Assembly (NCBI RefSeq): GCF_907164915.1 | Contig: NC_061862.1 | Location: forward strand, 29,405,151-29,469,150 | Direction: 5' to 3' | Source: Impatiens glandulifera | Lineage: Eukaryota > Streptophyta > Magnoliopsida > Ericales > Balsaminaceae | DNA length: 64,000 nt | Part shown: one piece after another, positions 24,650-38,859 of the stretch | Layout of the letters: every line of letters starts with the position of its first letter | How positions within the stretch are numbered: the first letter of the stretch is position 1 | The notes under the pieces: generated by a model | The model's database searches: none | The model's input: the letters and a program-made list of their open reading frames with translations, nothing else | Told to the model about the DNA's origin: nothing | Program-made: the position numbers and the translations under genes

Positions 24650-24775
24650 ATAAGGAGAATTAGTATGATACCCCACGGTCATGTCTCGTTTCAATTCAAA
24701 ACGTTTTTAGATTAATCGAACTCGTGATATTTTGGTCTTTTAAGCCGACTCTTACAACTGGGTTAGTAACAATGT
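24650..24775 (-). mobile_element. SINE-like element, family B
   Basis: On minus it reads from a box A-like TAACCCAGTTGTAAGAGTCGGC to a box B-like CACGAGTTCGATT, then a body ending TACTAATTCTCC and an A-rich tail (the T-run just left on plus). It is closely similar to the copy at 35910-36030. tRNA-derived head, short body and A-rich tail are SINE traits. Confidence 0.6.
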
Positions 24776-26218
24776 AATTATTTTATTTTAAAAAAAAAAT
24801 CCCGATCATAATTTATGACAATTTTCCTTGTATAATCCACAAACTTATAATACTCTATGTAGTTATTATATGTGTCTAAGTGGCTCAATTATTGGTGTCT
24901 CATGTTTATCTTTTCTCATCACCCAATTGGTTTCAAATCTTGCATTCTTTACTCACTTTGAGATTTGAAACCACAAATGATCTAACACCAAAGTGTGTAA
25001 TAACAGTATAATATTACATGTCTCTCTTTAAGAATTCAATTGATCAAAAGACCAGAGATTGTTTGTTTTTTTGTTTGTCATTTTGGTTGGTTTTTTGTTT
25101 GTTTGTTTGTGTGCAAAGAAAATAGATAGATACCATGGGAGAGCAATTGCCCAAATTTAAAAAGATTCCACTTTTACAATTCTTGGCCTCTTCTTTTATA
25201 AGAAAAAAATAAACAAAATTGGACTATCTTTCGTCATGATCATCAGACTACAAGTGACAGACAGCAGGCCTAACATTCATAACACTCCAAAATGCACCTT
25301 TTTCATTCAAATTAGATATATATAGAGGAAATAGAAGAACCCAAGAACATATTATTGTTAATCCTTTTCTAATTCCATTATTTTCAATGTTTGAATATTT
25401 GATTAGCTGCTAATTAATAATAATTGTGTTGATGGCCAAAAAAGTACCCACTTGGCAGCTACTTTGTGTCATTTAGTGTAAATTAAGATGCTTATAACAT
25501 TTCTTAATCATCATTTACAATATTCAAAAAAACCCTTTTGACCAAAAAAAAAACTAAAAATTAAGTCCCACTCTCTTTATGATGTGATGGGATGCATTAT
25601 TATCAACAACTCATTTTATTATAAGTCTTATGTCCAGGTTCTTTCTGCCAAGCATATATGTCATTAATGTATACTAATTCTCAAATGTTTTATCTTCTTC
25701 TTTTTTAAATAATTATAATAATTAATTGTTTTTTAATATGATTTTACAATTTATATATCATTTTTCTGTATGTATAGTGTGGAAAGAGATATTATTTCAA
25801 AGTTTATAAAATCAAAGTTATACATAGATAAGTTTATTGACATTATATAATATTATAACATGGTTTAAAATTGGGCACAAATATTTTGAAAAGTTGATAC
25901 TTGTCACTAAGAGACAACGTGACTACCATAAATTTTTATTATTTTTATTTATTTATTCAAATAAAACTAATTAAAAATAAAATACTCACCCTAGATGGCC
26001 CCTTTGATGACATAATATTATTCAGAGTCCCTTTCTCTCTCACATACAAATACATTGAAAAATCAGTCCAAGTAATTATTTATTAAACAAATTCAATTTC
26101 CATATAAAAAATAAGACAAAAACATAAAGACAGGCCTCCCACTTAGCCTTAGACCTATAAGAACAAACCATTGTCTCCATTGTACAAAGTCAGACTTTCT
26201 ATCTATCTTAACTAAATC
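24776..26218. other. Upstream region of the ERF gene
   Basis: No gene seen. Contains a GTTT/TTTG-rich stretch near 25060-25110, and a TATA-like TATATATAGAGG near 25315, about 0.9 kb from the ERF start. That is far for a direct promoter unless a 5' UTR intron exists. A CT-rich leader (about 26030-26045) lies closer. Confidence 0.4.
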
Positions 26219-26983
26219 ATGGAAATTCAGTTCCAAAAACAACAACAGCAGGAGGAGGAAAAGGTCCCTAATATGAAGAGCAAATTTGTAGGGGTGAGAC
26301 AAAGGCCATCTGGGAAATGGGTGGCTGAGATCAAGAACACAACTCAAAAGATCAGAATGTGGCTCGGAACTTTTGATACAGCGGAGGAAGCAGCTAGGGC
26401 CTACGATGAGGCTGCCTGTCTCCTCCGCGGCAAGAATGCCCGAACCAACTTTCTCTCCTCCAATCATTCACCCCCTTCAAATCCTGCCCTTTCTCTCAAG
26501 ATCAGGAACCTTCTCAACAAAAAGAAGGCCAGTTCCAAACAAATCAACACGACCATCAATATAAAACCAGTTTCTAATCAAACCACCACCACCACCATCG
26601 TCACCCCGACAAATTATTCACTGGCTAGTACAAGTCCACAAGATAGTAGTAGTAATGGCAGCAGCAGCAGCAACTACAATTATAATAATATCATCTACTG
26701 TGATGCCTACAGACCTGATTTAAGCAACTGCAACATAGGATCATACGAATTGGGTTTGACTCAATTCAATGATTCATCGTCGTCGTCATCACCAATATCC
26801 TCATTCGGATATGCGCCAGAATTCAACAATAATATCTGTTTGGATCAACAAGAAGGTGGGATCATTGAATCTCAGATCTCCCACATGGACAATGACATGA
26901 ATAATGAGTATTGGGAGAATTTCCAATTCCATGATGCTTTTTTGGATCTTCCAATGTTGTCTCAAATGTTCTGCCCAAGTTAA
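26219..26983 (+). CDS. RAP2-11: AP2/ERF transcription factor, RAP2.11/ERN type
   Basis: A 254-residue, single-exon nuclear regulator with one AP2 domain (about 23-78): [18 protein letters not shown], then MWLGTF and [14 protein letters not shown]. The opening MEIQFQ, the motif [13 protein letters not shown] just after the AP2 domain, [10 protein letters not shown] in the middle and the C-terminal [12 protein letters not shown] match the small clade holding Arabidopsis RAP2.11 (low-potassium response) and legume ERN1/ERN2 (symbiosis). Runs of Gln, Thr, Ser and Asn separate the motifs. I cannot tell from sequence which role applies here. The gene is convergent with the tubulin gene, with stops 334 bp apart. 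The start is the first ATG of the frame, 62 codons upstream of the next conserved block. Confidence 0.9.
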   Translation: MEIQFQKQQQQEEEKVPNMKSKFVGVRQRPSGKWVAEIKNTTQKIRMWLGTFDTAEEAARAYDEAACLLRGKNARTNFLSSNHSPPSNPALSLKIRNLLNKKKASSKQINTTINIKPVSNQTTTTTIVTPTNYSLASTSPQDSSSNGSSSSNYNYNNIIYCDAYRPDLSNCNIGSYELGLTQFNDSSSSSSPISSFGYAPEFNNNICLDQQEGGIIESQISHMDNDMNNEYWENFQFHDAFLDLPMLSQMFCPS

Positions 26984-27317
26984 AGTCTTTTTTTTGTTCT
27001 TTTTGAGGTTGCTCTTTGTGTTATAGTTGTTTCTGGTCAATTATTTGAATTGGGTACTATTATTCCTATTTCCTGGTTATGATTTATGATAATGCCAGAA
27101 GAAGAAGAATAGGATGGAATAATAATAATTAAAGCTTAATGTTTCAACTTTCAACAAAGACAAGTTGACTTTAGCCTATTTAGAAACGGTCATGAATCAA
27201 AGAGTTCAAAGAGACTACAGAGTAGTAGAAACTAGAAATACACAAATGGAAACGTGGAAACGTAGAATATTGATTACAAGATAAGCAAGAGAACCATACA
27301 TAAACGACCACAGGCTA
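26984..27317. other. Shared 3' region of convergent ERF and tubulin genes
   Basis: Holds the 3' UTRs of both genes. A poly(T) stretch follows the ERF stop at once, and AATAATAATAATT near 27118 could serve polyadenylation. No other feature. Confidence 0.5.
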
Positions 27318-29466
<2,149 letters not shown>

Positions 29467-29663
29467 CTTCTCTTCTTCTACCGATCAATTCAACACCAAA
29501 CTATGTAGTAAACCTAAGATCCCTCTTCTCTGCTTTCACTCTCGTTCTGTAAGCGTTCTGGGTTTTGAGAAAACGCTGGTCTTTATGCTGTGAAGAACCA
29601 CCCACCTCTTTCAGTTAAAACGCTGCTTTGTATCAATCGCCATCACAAAACGCATCTCTCTCT

Positions 29664-29672
29664 CTATATATC
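29664..29672 (-). promoter_or_regulatory. Candidate TATA box of the tubulin gene
   Basis: On minus, ATATATAGAG lies about 200 bp upstream of the ATG and just upstream of a CT-rich leader (29480-29660). Position and sequence fit, but there is no transcript evidence. Confidence 0.4.
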
Positions 29673-30240
29673 TGATTTCAGTAATTTGGAAAGAGAAATA
29701 ATTAATTATAAAAGTTTCAATTTTAAATTATGATTAAATGTTTATCATAAATTGCCATTTATATTTATATTACATTTAATTCTAATCATTTAATAATATA
29801 TACATAGCTGTGATTGGTTAGTTGATATGCTTAATCCAACTATATAAATCTATACCTAATTATAAAAAAAAATAGAAACAAGATCAGTAGTTCCAAATTA
29901 TTATTATTTCATTTTTAGATAAATATGCTATAAATGTACCTTGAAAACATTTGCATGTTCATAATGAATAATTCCACTTTTAGAAAATAGATAATATTCT
30001 TATTAATTATGATTTGACATTATATATTTATATATAAATAGAAGAGTGATATACAGAGAGAATTTAGTGAGGAAAGTTAGAAAATGTAAAAGTGGGAGTA
30101 AGAGAGAAATTATTTGATTTTTTCAACGAATAAGATTATGACAATTCATTCCCTTATCAAATTCACTCACCAAATTCTCTCACCTAATCATTTTTCATAT
30201 AAATATATAACAACAATTTTAATTTTACTTACTGTATTTA
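29673..30240. other. Intergenic, tubulin upstream
   Basis: AT-rich sequence upstream of the tubulin promoter. No gene or strong repeat seen. Confidence 0.5.
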
Positions 30241-30494
30241 GGCCTTGTTCTTATTCAGGTTTTTCAAATAACCCAATAAAATCAATTATTATATCATTCC
30301 CTTTTTCTCGTTCATCAATCAATTTATTAACCAAAATACTAAAATACCCTCTATTTTAAATTATTATTTATTTTATTTCTATATATATAAATATCTTTTA
30401 AGTCTTTTTACCAAAAAAATATCATCATTTTCTTAAAATCATCACCAATAATCAATATTTTTTTCACTAAAAATACCCTGAAACTAACAAGGCA
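30241..30494. mobile_element. Tourist-like MITE M1
   Basis: A 254-bp noncoding element flanked by TTA (30238-30240 and 30495-30497). Ends GGCCTTGTTC and AACAAGGCA form a terminal inverted repeat with some mismatches. Internally it is the reverse complement of much of the element at 32940-33204. The TTA duplication and short inverted ends are typical of PIF/Harbinger-derived MITEs. Confidence 0.7.
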
Positions 30495-32527
30495 TTAGAA
30501 TTTATTACTATGTTTAGTTTTAATAATTAATAGCAAATTTAACTCATAGACTTTGTATATTATTTAAATAAACTAAAAACATATCAATTTTTTCTGATTT
30601 ATCAAAAATATATCTAACTCAAAATCATCACCAATCAATTAAATATTTTAGACTTTAGTTAAAAAAAAAAAAGCTAGTTTATTAATATATATATATATAA
30701 TTTTTTATTAAATTGTATTTAAAATTTTCAATATTTTAAAAATTAAAATAAATATTTTTATATTTTAGTTATTGAATTATTTGAAAGAACAAAGTGATAA
30801 CTTATATGATAGTAATTTATTTAAAATAAACTACCTCACAAAAACTACAATATTTCCCTATTTTTGGAAATAATTTTTTTTATTTTAGTTTCTACTTTTA
30901 AATACATAATAATAAAAACAAAATTAATTAATAATTAATTATTATTTTTTTTGATGGAGAATTCGAAAAGAATGTAAACAAATAAATAAATAAATAAAAA
31001 AGTTAATATCCAAGAAACTGTGAACGAGAATGGATAAACAATTTGGAATCCGAACTATAGGTCAGTGGGGCCCACCACAGCTCACCTCACCGCTGTTTTT
31101 CATTTGGCGGCTCCACATTATGACCATAATACCCCTGTTACCACTGACTCTCTTAAGGACTCGTTTGATGTGTGGTTTTATGGATTTTTCTAGTATTTTA
31201 TTTCAAAATTCAATTATAATTCCATTTATTATTCAACCTCTTTAATCACTCTTTTTATATATTTAAATACAAAATTACCCTTTATTAACTCTAAAAGATA
31301 AAAAAAAAACTAAATATAAAAATATTTTAATAATTTAAATTAAAAAACTATTTTTTTAAATATTTATCAAATAAGGTTTTTTTTTAAATAACTCTGAAAA
31401 AGGGAAAAAATTATTTAAATATCTAAAACCAAAACTTATATTATCAAAAAAAAATTATAATATTCCATTCATTAATCAAAACATTAAATATTATTTTTTT
31501 ATTATAAATTAATATTTTTAAATCATCTAAACAAACAAAAATCATACATTTTCAATAATTATTTTCTCAAATAATTTTTTATTATTTTGCCTATTAAATA
31601 ATCAAGATCTATTTATTTTGTGTAATTGTTGATATAGTTTGTTAAAATATGTTTCATATAAAAATAATGTATTTGAATTTGATGAGTATTAATTTATGCT
31701 TTAAAAAAAAGTTATATATTTATATATAAAATATAATAGGAGGAACATATAAATATATTATCACTCATCTTAATTAAAAAAAAATAGCATTTTAAATAGA
31801 ATAAGTTAGAAAGATATATTTAAATTATCTTCTCTATAGATTTACTTTCTTAATCAAACATAATAAGGCAAGTAGGAAGGTAATGGTCTGAACTCTTAAA
31901 ACTGGTTTGATTTTAAAATATTTAATTTAAATTATTTATTATTTTAGCAATTTAAATTATTTAGTTTAACTATAAGTAATAAATAATTCTTATTTTATTT
32001 AAAATTAATAAAATATAATAAAAATAATAAATAATTTGTTCCATCATAAACAATATTTTAAATTCAGAATTTCATTTAAATAATAACACAGCAAACTACC
32101 TCTAACAATAATTGTCATTTATTGATAAAATATACCACACAAAATTATGAAAATAATTTCAGATGCAGATTTATACTTGAATGGTTGGATAATTAATGAG
32201 CCAATGAGGTGGCCAAGGGTATAATAGGTAATCTTATGGGAGATATCATGTGCTCGTAACCACTGTCCAGTTATTAGCTGATTTTGTTTTGAATCAATGA
32301 AGATATTTTAGAAATTTATTTTAATATTTATAATGTATTAAAATATAAATTTAGAAAATAATGTTATTTTTAGACTATAAATTTAATTGTTTTTTAACTT
32401 AAATATCAAAATTCACTTATCAAACATCAAATGATATTATTATGAATCCAATTCAAATTTAAATGACAAAGTGAAATCATTACTCATGATAATATGTGGT
32501 TGTAGATCATGCTATATCTCTTTACTT

Positions 32528-32572
<45 letters not shown>

Positions 32573-32939
32573 TCTCAAGTTTTAATAAAAATATCATACT
32601 TTTTAAATAAATTAATTTTATTAATTTATTCCTACATTATTTAAATTTATATTAGTTTAGTTTTGAACACAATTAAGAATTCTTTATTATTTTATTAAAA
32701 AAGTTTTAAATTAAAGTGAGGGTAATGCATAACGTTAGTTTAAAGTTAAGACATTTTAAGTTAAATTTGATTTTTTTATTTCTTATTTCTTAGACATTGA
32801 CTTTTACTTGAGTAGTATAATTGTATTTGTTTGATTGCAATGTTCATAATTAATAAATTCAGTAGTTTCAATGAATATTGATAGAAATCATTTTAAGAAA
32901 ATAAACATTAATTAAAGATGCAAAATATTATTTAACTTA
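30495..32939. other. AT-rich intergenic region
   Basis: No gene seen. A less AT-rich patch at 31020-31160 has an open frame of 71 codons with no recognisable family. Around 31160-31400 the sequence resembles decayed MITE internal sequence. An (AT)n tract lies at 32530-32570. Confidence 0.5.
32530..32571. repeat. (AT)n microsatellite
   Basis: AT dinucleotide run of about 20 units. Confidence 0.95.
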
Positions 32940-33204
32940 GGCCTTGTTCGGATTGAGGTTTTTTAAAAAACCTAGAGGGACAAAAAAATAATGATGGGTG
33001 ATGATTTTGAGGAGATGATGATTATTTTTGGTAAAAAGACTTAAAATGTGTTGATATATATGAATAAAATAAAAAATAATAATTTAAAATAGAGGGTATT
33101 TTAGTATTTTGGTTAATGAAACGAGTGATGTGATTGTTGAGAAATGATTGATTGAAAAACTGATTTTTTTTAGGTTTTTTAAAAAACCCAAAGAGAACAA
33201 GACC
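32940..33204. mobile_element. Tourist-like MITE M2
   Basis: A 265-bp element flanked by TTA (32937-32939 and 33205-33207). Left end GGCCTTGTTCGGATTGAGG and right end AGAGAACAAGACC form terminal inverted repeats, continued by GTTTTTTAAAAAACC at both ends. No coding sequence. This is the cleanest member of the family. Confidence 0.82.
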
Positions 33205-33383
33205 TTAGATATTCAAATCAATGAATAAGCTAAACATTTATAAAACTTTTCAAAAACATATTTGTGAATTATCACATCAAAAAATAAATTCATTAAATAT
33301 TTTTTTTTTGATTTGGTTTAGTTGCACTATCCCCGTGGGGCTTTGTCGTGCTTATTTAGGTAGGCTGGCCGTCAAAATGAAGG

Positions 33384-33640
33384 TTTTCTTCGGATTAAAG
33401 GATTTTAAAAAATTTCAAAAGATAAAAAAATAATGATTAGTAATGATTTTTTTTAAAAAGTAATGATTATTTTCAGTAAAAAGATCTAAAAGTATTGATA
33501 TATATAAATAAAATAAAAAATAATAATTTAAAATAAAAGTTATTTTAGTATTTTGATTAATGAAATAAGTGATATAATTGTTTAAAAATGATTAATTAAA
33601 AAATTAATTTTGATTAATTTTTTTAAAAAACTCAAAGAAA
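33384..33640. mobile_element. Decayed MITE M3 (same family)
   Basis: Follows the same internal order as M2 (AAAAAAATAATGAT, then GTAAAAAGA, TATATATAAATAAAATAAAA, then TATTTTAGTATTTTG and a final TTTTTTAAAAAACTCAAAGA), but the terminal repeats are eroded. Confidence 0.65.
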
Positions 33641-35909
33641 TCATACATAATAATTAAATATTTATTGAAACTAAACAATTATTTGATCATATATTTAAAA
33701 ATTTGTTTGATGTTGGATTATTTAAGATTTTTATTTAAAAACTTTGTTTGATTTAGAAATAGATTAGTTAAGTATTTAATTAGTTAAGTTATTATAAAAT
33801 AAAGTATGAATATTTAATTAATAACAAAATATAAAATAAATTTTGTTGATAATTAAATAAATAAAATAAAATAAAAGATGGAAGCATGCAGAGGGCTGAC
33901 ACATGTCATGTCGTGGATTGAATGATTGATGATAAGCTAGCGGTGGTTATGCCAAATGGCAATAATTCATGAGCATATTTCTCTTTCTTTCTACTTTTGT
34001 TTTTTATTTATTTTAAAATCATTTAAAAATAGTTTCTTTCTTATGATTAACATTAATTAGAATATCAATATTTTTAAAATTATTTTTTATCAAATATTTA
34101 ATCTGAATGTTCTGAAATTTCATGATGTATTTAAAAGATAATTTAATTTAATTAGGCGTATAATTCACTAAGAGTTTGTTTGAGGGAGTGTTTTTATTAG
34201 TTTTATTAGGTTTTTTTCTAAAAATAAAATAATCTGATTTGTTGGAATTAATATATCAAATACCTTATATTTTTTTTTATTCTCTTTTATTTTTTTTGGT
34301 TAATAAAATATAATTATGATAGTTTTTAATAGACAAAAACAGTGATTGAATGGACTAAATGATAATAGCTTTTAGGTAAAAATTTAAAACTCAAAGATAA
34401 ACAAGTTCTAAGGTCTTGTTTTGATCTATGAGTTTGTAATTTTTTTACTTAAAATTCAACCATCATTTTATTCATTTAATCCCTCTTTTTATATATCAAA
34501 ATAATTCTTTATTTAATTATTTAAAATTATTTTGTTATGATAGAGGAAAAAATTAGTAGTATTTTTTGTCCTTAAACAATACAAAATTAGTTTTTTTTTT
34601 TTTTTTTAAATTTACTCAAACAGATTTATTTTTTTCTAAACAAATCAAAGATCATGTTGGCTTGCGTGAGATTGTTTAAAAATGACATGAAGTGATAAAA
34701 AAAATTATTAGTGATGATTTTGAGGATGAAAAAATTTTTTTTTATAAAAATTTAAAGGGTATGAATATATATAAATAAAATAAAAATAATAATTTAAAGT
34801 AAATAATATTTTAGTTAATAAAATGAATAAGTTAATGAATGCAAGGGGAATGAAATAATGTTTAATTTATTTGAATTATTTAAATAACTTAAAACAGAAT
34901 TATGTCTAAGTTAGTTTAAGTTTAAAAAAAAAATTGTTTAAAAAATTAAATATAAGATAAAATAATACTTTAAATTAAATTAGGAAATAGGTTAGCATAA
35001 GAAATTATTGATATTTTTTAATCATAGTTTAGAATTTGGATCCAATTTTAAAAAAATAGTAAAAATAAAAGAATTCTACTATTCAACTCATAAACTGCAT
35101 AAAATTTTATATCTAATTTAAAAGAAAAATTGTTGTTTGAGAAAAAAATCATATTTATTTTACGTAAATACAAGATTTTGTTTTCACTAACTTGTTCAAC
35201 TTAATAAAAAAAAATTGGTTTGAAATATTATTTTCTATCATTTTCTTAAAAAATAAAAAGACTCGGATAAATTAGGCTCTATAACGGGGAAGATCCACTA
35301 CTACTAAAAATTATCCCGCTCTGTCTGTTCTCTCTCACATGGACGAAGCAAAACAGACTTTTTATAAAAAAAATAAATTATAATTATACTTTTGCCATGA
35401 TTTTGATAGTAGGTGATCCCTATTGTCTAAATAGACACCTTTTTAAACAAATACTTTACCCATGAGCAGTGAGCACATCTTGATATTTGTCTTGATATTT
35501 GACTGCGGACTTCAAAGTCACTTATAGATGGAATTAGAATTTGTTGGGTTAAAAAAATAAATGGGAAATTATAAATGAATCAATGAACATATGTTTTATT
35601 TTTATTTTTTAATTAGATGGGTAAATAGGGAAACTAATTGAAAATTTTAAAAAAAATGAATGAGTTATATCATAATCTCACCGTAAAAAAAGGAAAAAAA
35701 ACGAGGTATGTCTCTTGTTTCTCTATCGACCATATCTTTTTCTCTCAACTAGCAGTTTAATTCATCAATTGTGATTAATAATTTATTGATGTAATCTATT
35801 GCATCTCCCATAATTGATACTGTATCACTCTTTTTAATAAAGATTTCACCATGTTAGTAAAATATGAAGATTGAAATTGAGAAATTGAAAGATTTTGTTT
35901 TAGAATTAA
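33641..35909. other. AT-rich intergenic, MITE remnants
   Basis: Apart from M4, no supported feature. Several stretches (for example 34180-34620) resemble MITE internal sequence in either orientation. A patch with more G and C at 35260-35420 has no coding signal I recognise. Confidence 0.45.
34655..34910. mobile_element. Decayed MITE M4 (same family, probable)
   Basis: Shares AGTGATGATTTTGAGGA, ATATATATAAATAAAATAAA and a TATTTTAGTTAATAAAATGA segment with M2 in the same order. Ends are not clear. Confidence 0.5.
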
Positions 35910-36030
35910 AGGAGAATTAGCATCACATCGCACATGACTCCCCATTTCAACTCAAAACGCTTCCAAATTGAATCGGACTCGTGATATTTTGATCTCTTAA
36001 GCCGACTCTTACCACTGGGCTACTTTGGTG
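35910..36030 (-). mobile_element. SINE-like element, family B
   Basis: On minus: TAGCCCAGTGGTAAGAG (exact box A fit, TAGCCCAGTGG), then GTCGGCTTAAGAGATC, then ACGAGTCCGATTC in the box B place, and a body ending TGCTAATTCTCC. It matches the copy at 24650-24775 along its length. It lies directly beside a family A copy. Confidence 0.65.
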
Positions 36031-36039
36031 GGGTGAAAA

Positions 36040-36170
36040 ATGTGGCCATAAGAGAGTTAAATATATAGCCTGTAAACACACTTAACCATTTAACCAGACA
36101 CAGAACTTACCGTCTAACGGGCTCGAACCCAAAACCTCTCAAGGAGACTGGTGATATTTGTTGTAACAAG
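36040..36170 (-). mobile_element. SINE-like element, family A, copy 1
   Basis: On minus it contains GGGTTCGAGCCCG, an exact box B (GGTTCGANNCC), followed by a body with GGTTAAATGGTTAAGTGTG that recurs at 48928-49075 and 55785-55960. The promoter head plus shared body fits a tRNA-derived SINE. Confidence 0.7.
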
Positions 36171-37771
36171 AGGGAATGAAATTGGATAGAAATTTTGTAA
36201 TACCTAAGCTGGGATGGGTACTTCTTGAGAGCATAGTATTTATTGCTCAGATGTTCGCTCCTTTGTTTCTCTTTGGGAAAGTGATTGGTTTTGCCTTTGC
36301 CATTTGTCATTTTTACCTTTAACAACCCTCTTCATTTCTCAACTGAACTCAAGAACACCATTATCGAAATATCTTCCATCTCCATCTTGAAACTCATATA
36401 TAATTGTAATTCTATGATCAACCAAAAATCATGGTTAGAATTTTAAACTAGAATAAAAATGAGAATTTTAGTAGATAAAATCAAATAAAAATTATACAAA
36501 CTTTAAACGTGAATTAAAGTAAAATTTGAACTAAATAATTAAATTATTATAATTAATTTATTAATTTCTAATTAACATTTAATTGTTTGAGACAAAATTA
36601 ACAGATTATTGCTATCAATTTATTAACAATTTATAAAAAACCATGTAACGTGTCTTTCCTTCCTTAATGAAGAGAAAATGCAAAGGATAATGAAAATATA
36701 ATTAATGTTAAACGTTGGATCAAAGATTAATTGTTGATTTTATTTTTATCACAGTTATTATTTTAATAATATAAATAGTCCTTCTATATATTTCTTACAT
36801 CATCTCAAACCGACATATAATCTTATCATTTTTCACACTAGAATCTCAAAAGTTTTTCCTTATCTTTGTGAGTGTTCTTCGAGTTCATGACTCAATTATT
36901 TCTGTTGAAACCCGATGATTGGATTCAGGTATCCCTGTCATGTTTGATGTGTAGTGATTTCAGTATAGAATCACTACTAAATTCAATGTACCCTAGGAGA
37001 CAACTATCTGCGATAAGCTTGAGCGCAAACAGGAGACGATAAAATTATTTGAAGGGAAATGTGTCTAACACATGCCTCAATTCGGTAATTTCGTTCTTCG
37101 TATATTTTATTTTATTTCATTTCTTTGTAACATTATATTTTTATATATTTATGTAATTTAAAGACAAAAATACTAACACCCGCCACCGCCATGAGGTACA
37201 GACCGAAACAAATTCATGAGATGAAGAGAGAGAGGGTGTTTGTAAATTTTTTGTTACACCTATTTTTGTAAAAAAAAATGCATAAGTGACATATTTTGAA
37301 AACAAAATGTTACGTCAAATAAAATAAACGAACTAAATGTTCGTTTAGTAAAAAGTCTCAAATAGGTAAAAGTTTGATAGTTGAAGTCCCAAAAGGCTCA
37401 ATCAAAACTCGAGCCCCGTATGATAAAAACGTTTAAAATTTGAGCCTTAACTGGAAAAATTAAAAAATTAAGGATTTATGTCACAATCTTAACCAAAAAA
37501 ACTAGAAAAAATTGTGATAGACTTAGTGAGGATTAATGACATGACAACTATTAAATGAACTTAGTGACAAGTCATTTTGCAATGACTTAGTGATATCATG
37601 CTATATTTTAATTGTCTCTAAATTAATTAGAATTGTTAGAATATAAAAGATGGTATTAAATGATATATTGAGTTATATAAATTATGTCTATTATATAAAT
37701 ATTAAACTAGACTTATAATGAAACTAATATAATAATATATGGTATTATCACAATATTTAATATGATAATAT
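36171..37771. other. Intergenic with possible copia LTR remnant
   Basis: From about 36840 to 37080 the text (TTCTTCGAGTTCATGACTC, ATTCAGGTATCCCTGTC, CCTAGGAGACAACTATC, GCCTCAATTCGGTAATTTCG) looks like the transcribed end of a copia LTR, but I cannot define its ends. From about 37260 to 37770 there is loose similarity to 50990-51660 (a phrase GTTTGATAGTT followed by GGCTCAA, then ATATTGAGTTATATAAATTATGT). No gene seen. Confidence 0.4.
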
Positions 37772-38225
37772 CACTAGTAAAAAAAGACTCTATAGCGATT
37801 GGTAAACCAATCGCTATCAATATCCATAGCAATCGCCATAGTCTTTTAGCGATTGGTTATAAACCAATCGACATCAATCGGTAGAGGTCTTCTCGCAGTT
37901 GCCTTAATTGGCAATGACGATTGATAAAATATCAATCGCAATTAACTTCTGGCGATTGGATGTAAACCAATAGCTATTCCTATTTAACTTCTAGCGATTG
38001 GATGTTAAACCAATCGCTATTCCTATTTAGCTTCTGGCGATTGGATGTTAAACCAATAGTTATTACCTTTTAGCTTCTGGCGATTGGATGTGAAACCAAT
38101 AGCTATTACCTTTTAGCTTCTGGCGATTGGATGTTAAACCAATAGCTATTCCTATTTAAGCTTTTGGCGATTGGATTTAAACCAATAGTTATTACCTTTT
38201 AGCTTCTTAATCCGATCGCAATTCT
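37772..38225 (+). mobile_element. CACTA-like left end with hairpin subterminal repeats
   Basis: CACTAGTAAAAAAAGACTC at 37772 has the form of a CACTA (En/Spm) terminal repeat. It is followed by a subterminal array of a motif GCGATTGG...CCAATCGC, first as a tight palindrome (37794-37817) and then as about six 43-bp units, each able to fold on itself. Direct and inverted subterminal motifs beside the terminal repeat are typical of the superfamily. I found no transposase and no matching right end in the window, so this is a fragment, or the other end lies in sequence I could not match. Confidence 0.6.
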
Positions 38226-38859
38226 TATTTAGCTTCTACTTTCAATAGAAATAATAATATTATATTTAATAATAATATTACAATAATACATATAAAACCG
38301 AAAATTTAACCCAATATCATCATAACCCATACATACTCAATTGAACCAATATCTTACATATATATTATTTTATTATTATAACATTTCTCTCAAACTTAAG
38401 ATGGAAAAGACTTGAACAACTTGAGTTTGAAGACAAGATTGTGATGTTATGTTCCTTAAACTTGATAAACTCGTGAGTGTTGAAATCCATCCAATTATAG
38501 AATGCTAGCATAATACATTTGCGTTCCAAAGATAAATAAAAATCATATTTACAAAGCTGAAATAAACAATACTAACCTATTTTTGGTCGTTATTATCATC
38601 ATCACCTTCATTATCCTCTTCGTCGTCAACATCTATGGTTTGAACATGAGGGGCTTCAATGGTTATAACAACCTATTGATCACATCCATCTTCTAATTTG
38701 TGGTTATTTTCGTTAATTATATGAATAATAATAACAAATTTGATAAAAATACATTCATTTAACTTTTTTATCATTAGCACCGACAACTTCCTCTTCGACC
38801 TATTACTCTCATTACTCGATTAACCAACAATAATTTTTCTTAGACCTCTCATATTACTA
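38226..38859. other. AT-rich spacer, no gene seen
   Basis: Mixed AT-rich sequence between the CACTA-like end and the 73-bp repeat field. A short acidic-looking frame on minus near 38585-38640 (GAT/GAA-type codons) is too short to call. Confidence 0.4.

Noticed and set aside
24870..25000. A possible further SINE with GTCTAAGTGGCTCAATTATT and GGTTTCAAATCTTGC
   Set aside because: Resembles tRNA boxes loosely, but I found no second copy in the window and no clear ends.
26093..26467. Minus-strand frame of 124 codons over the ERF start
   Set aside because: It is antisense to the conserved AP2 domain and has no family resemblance.
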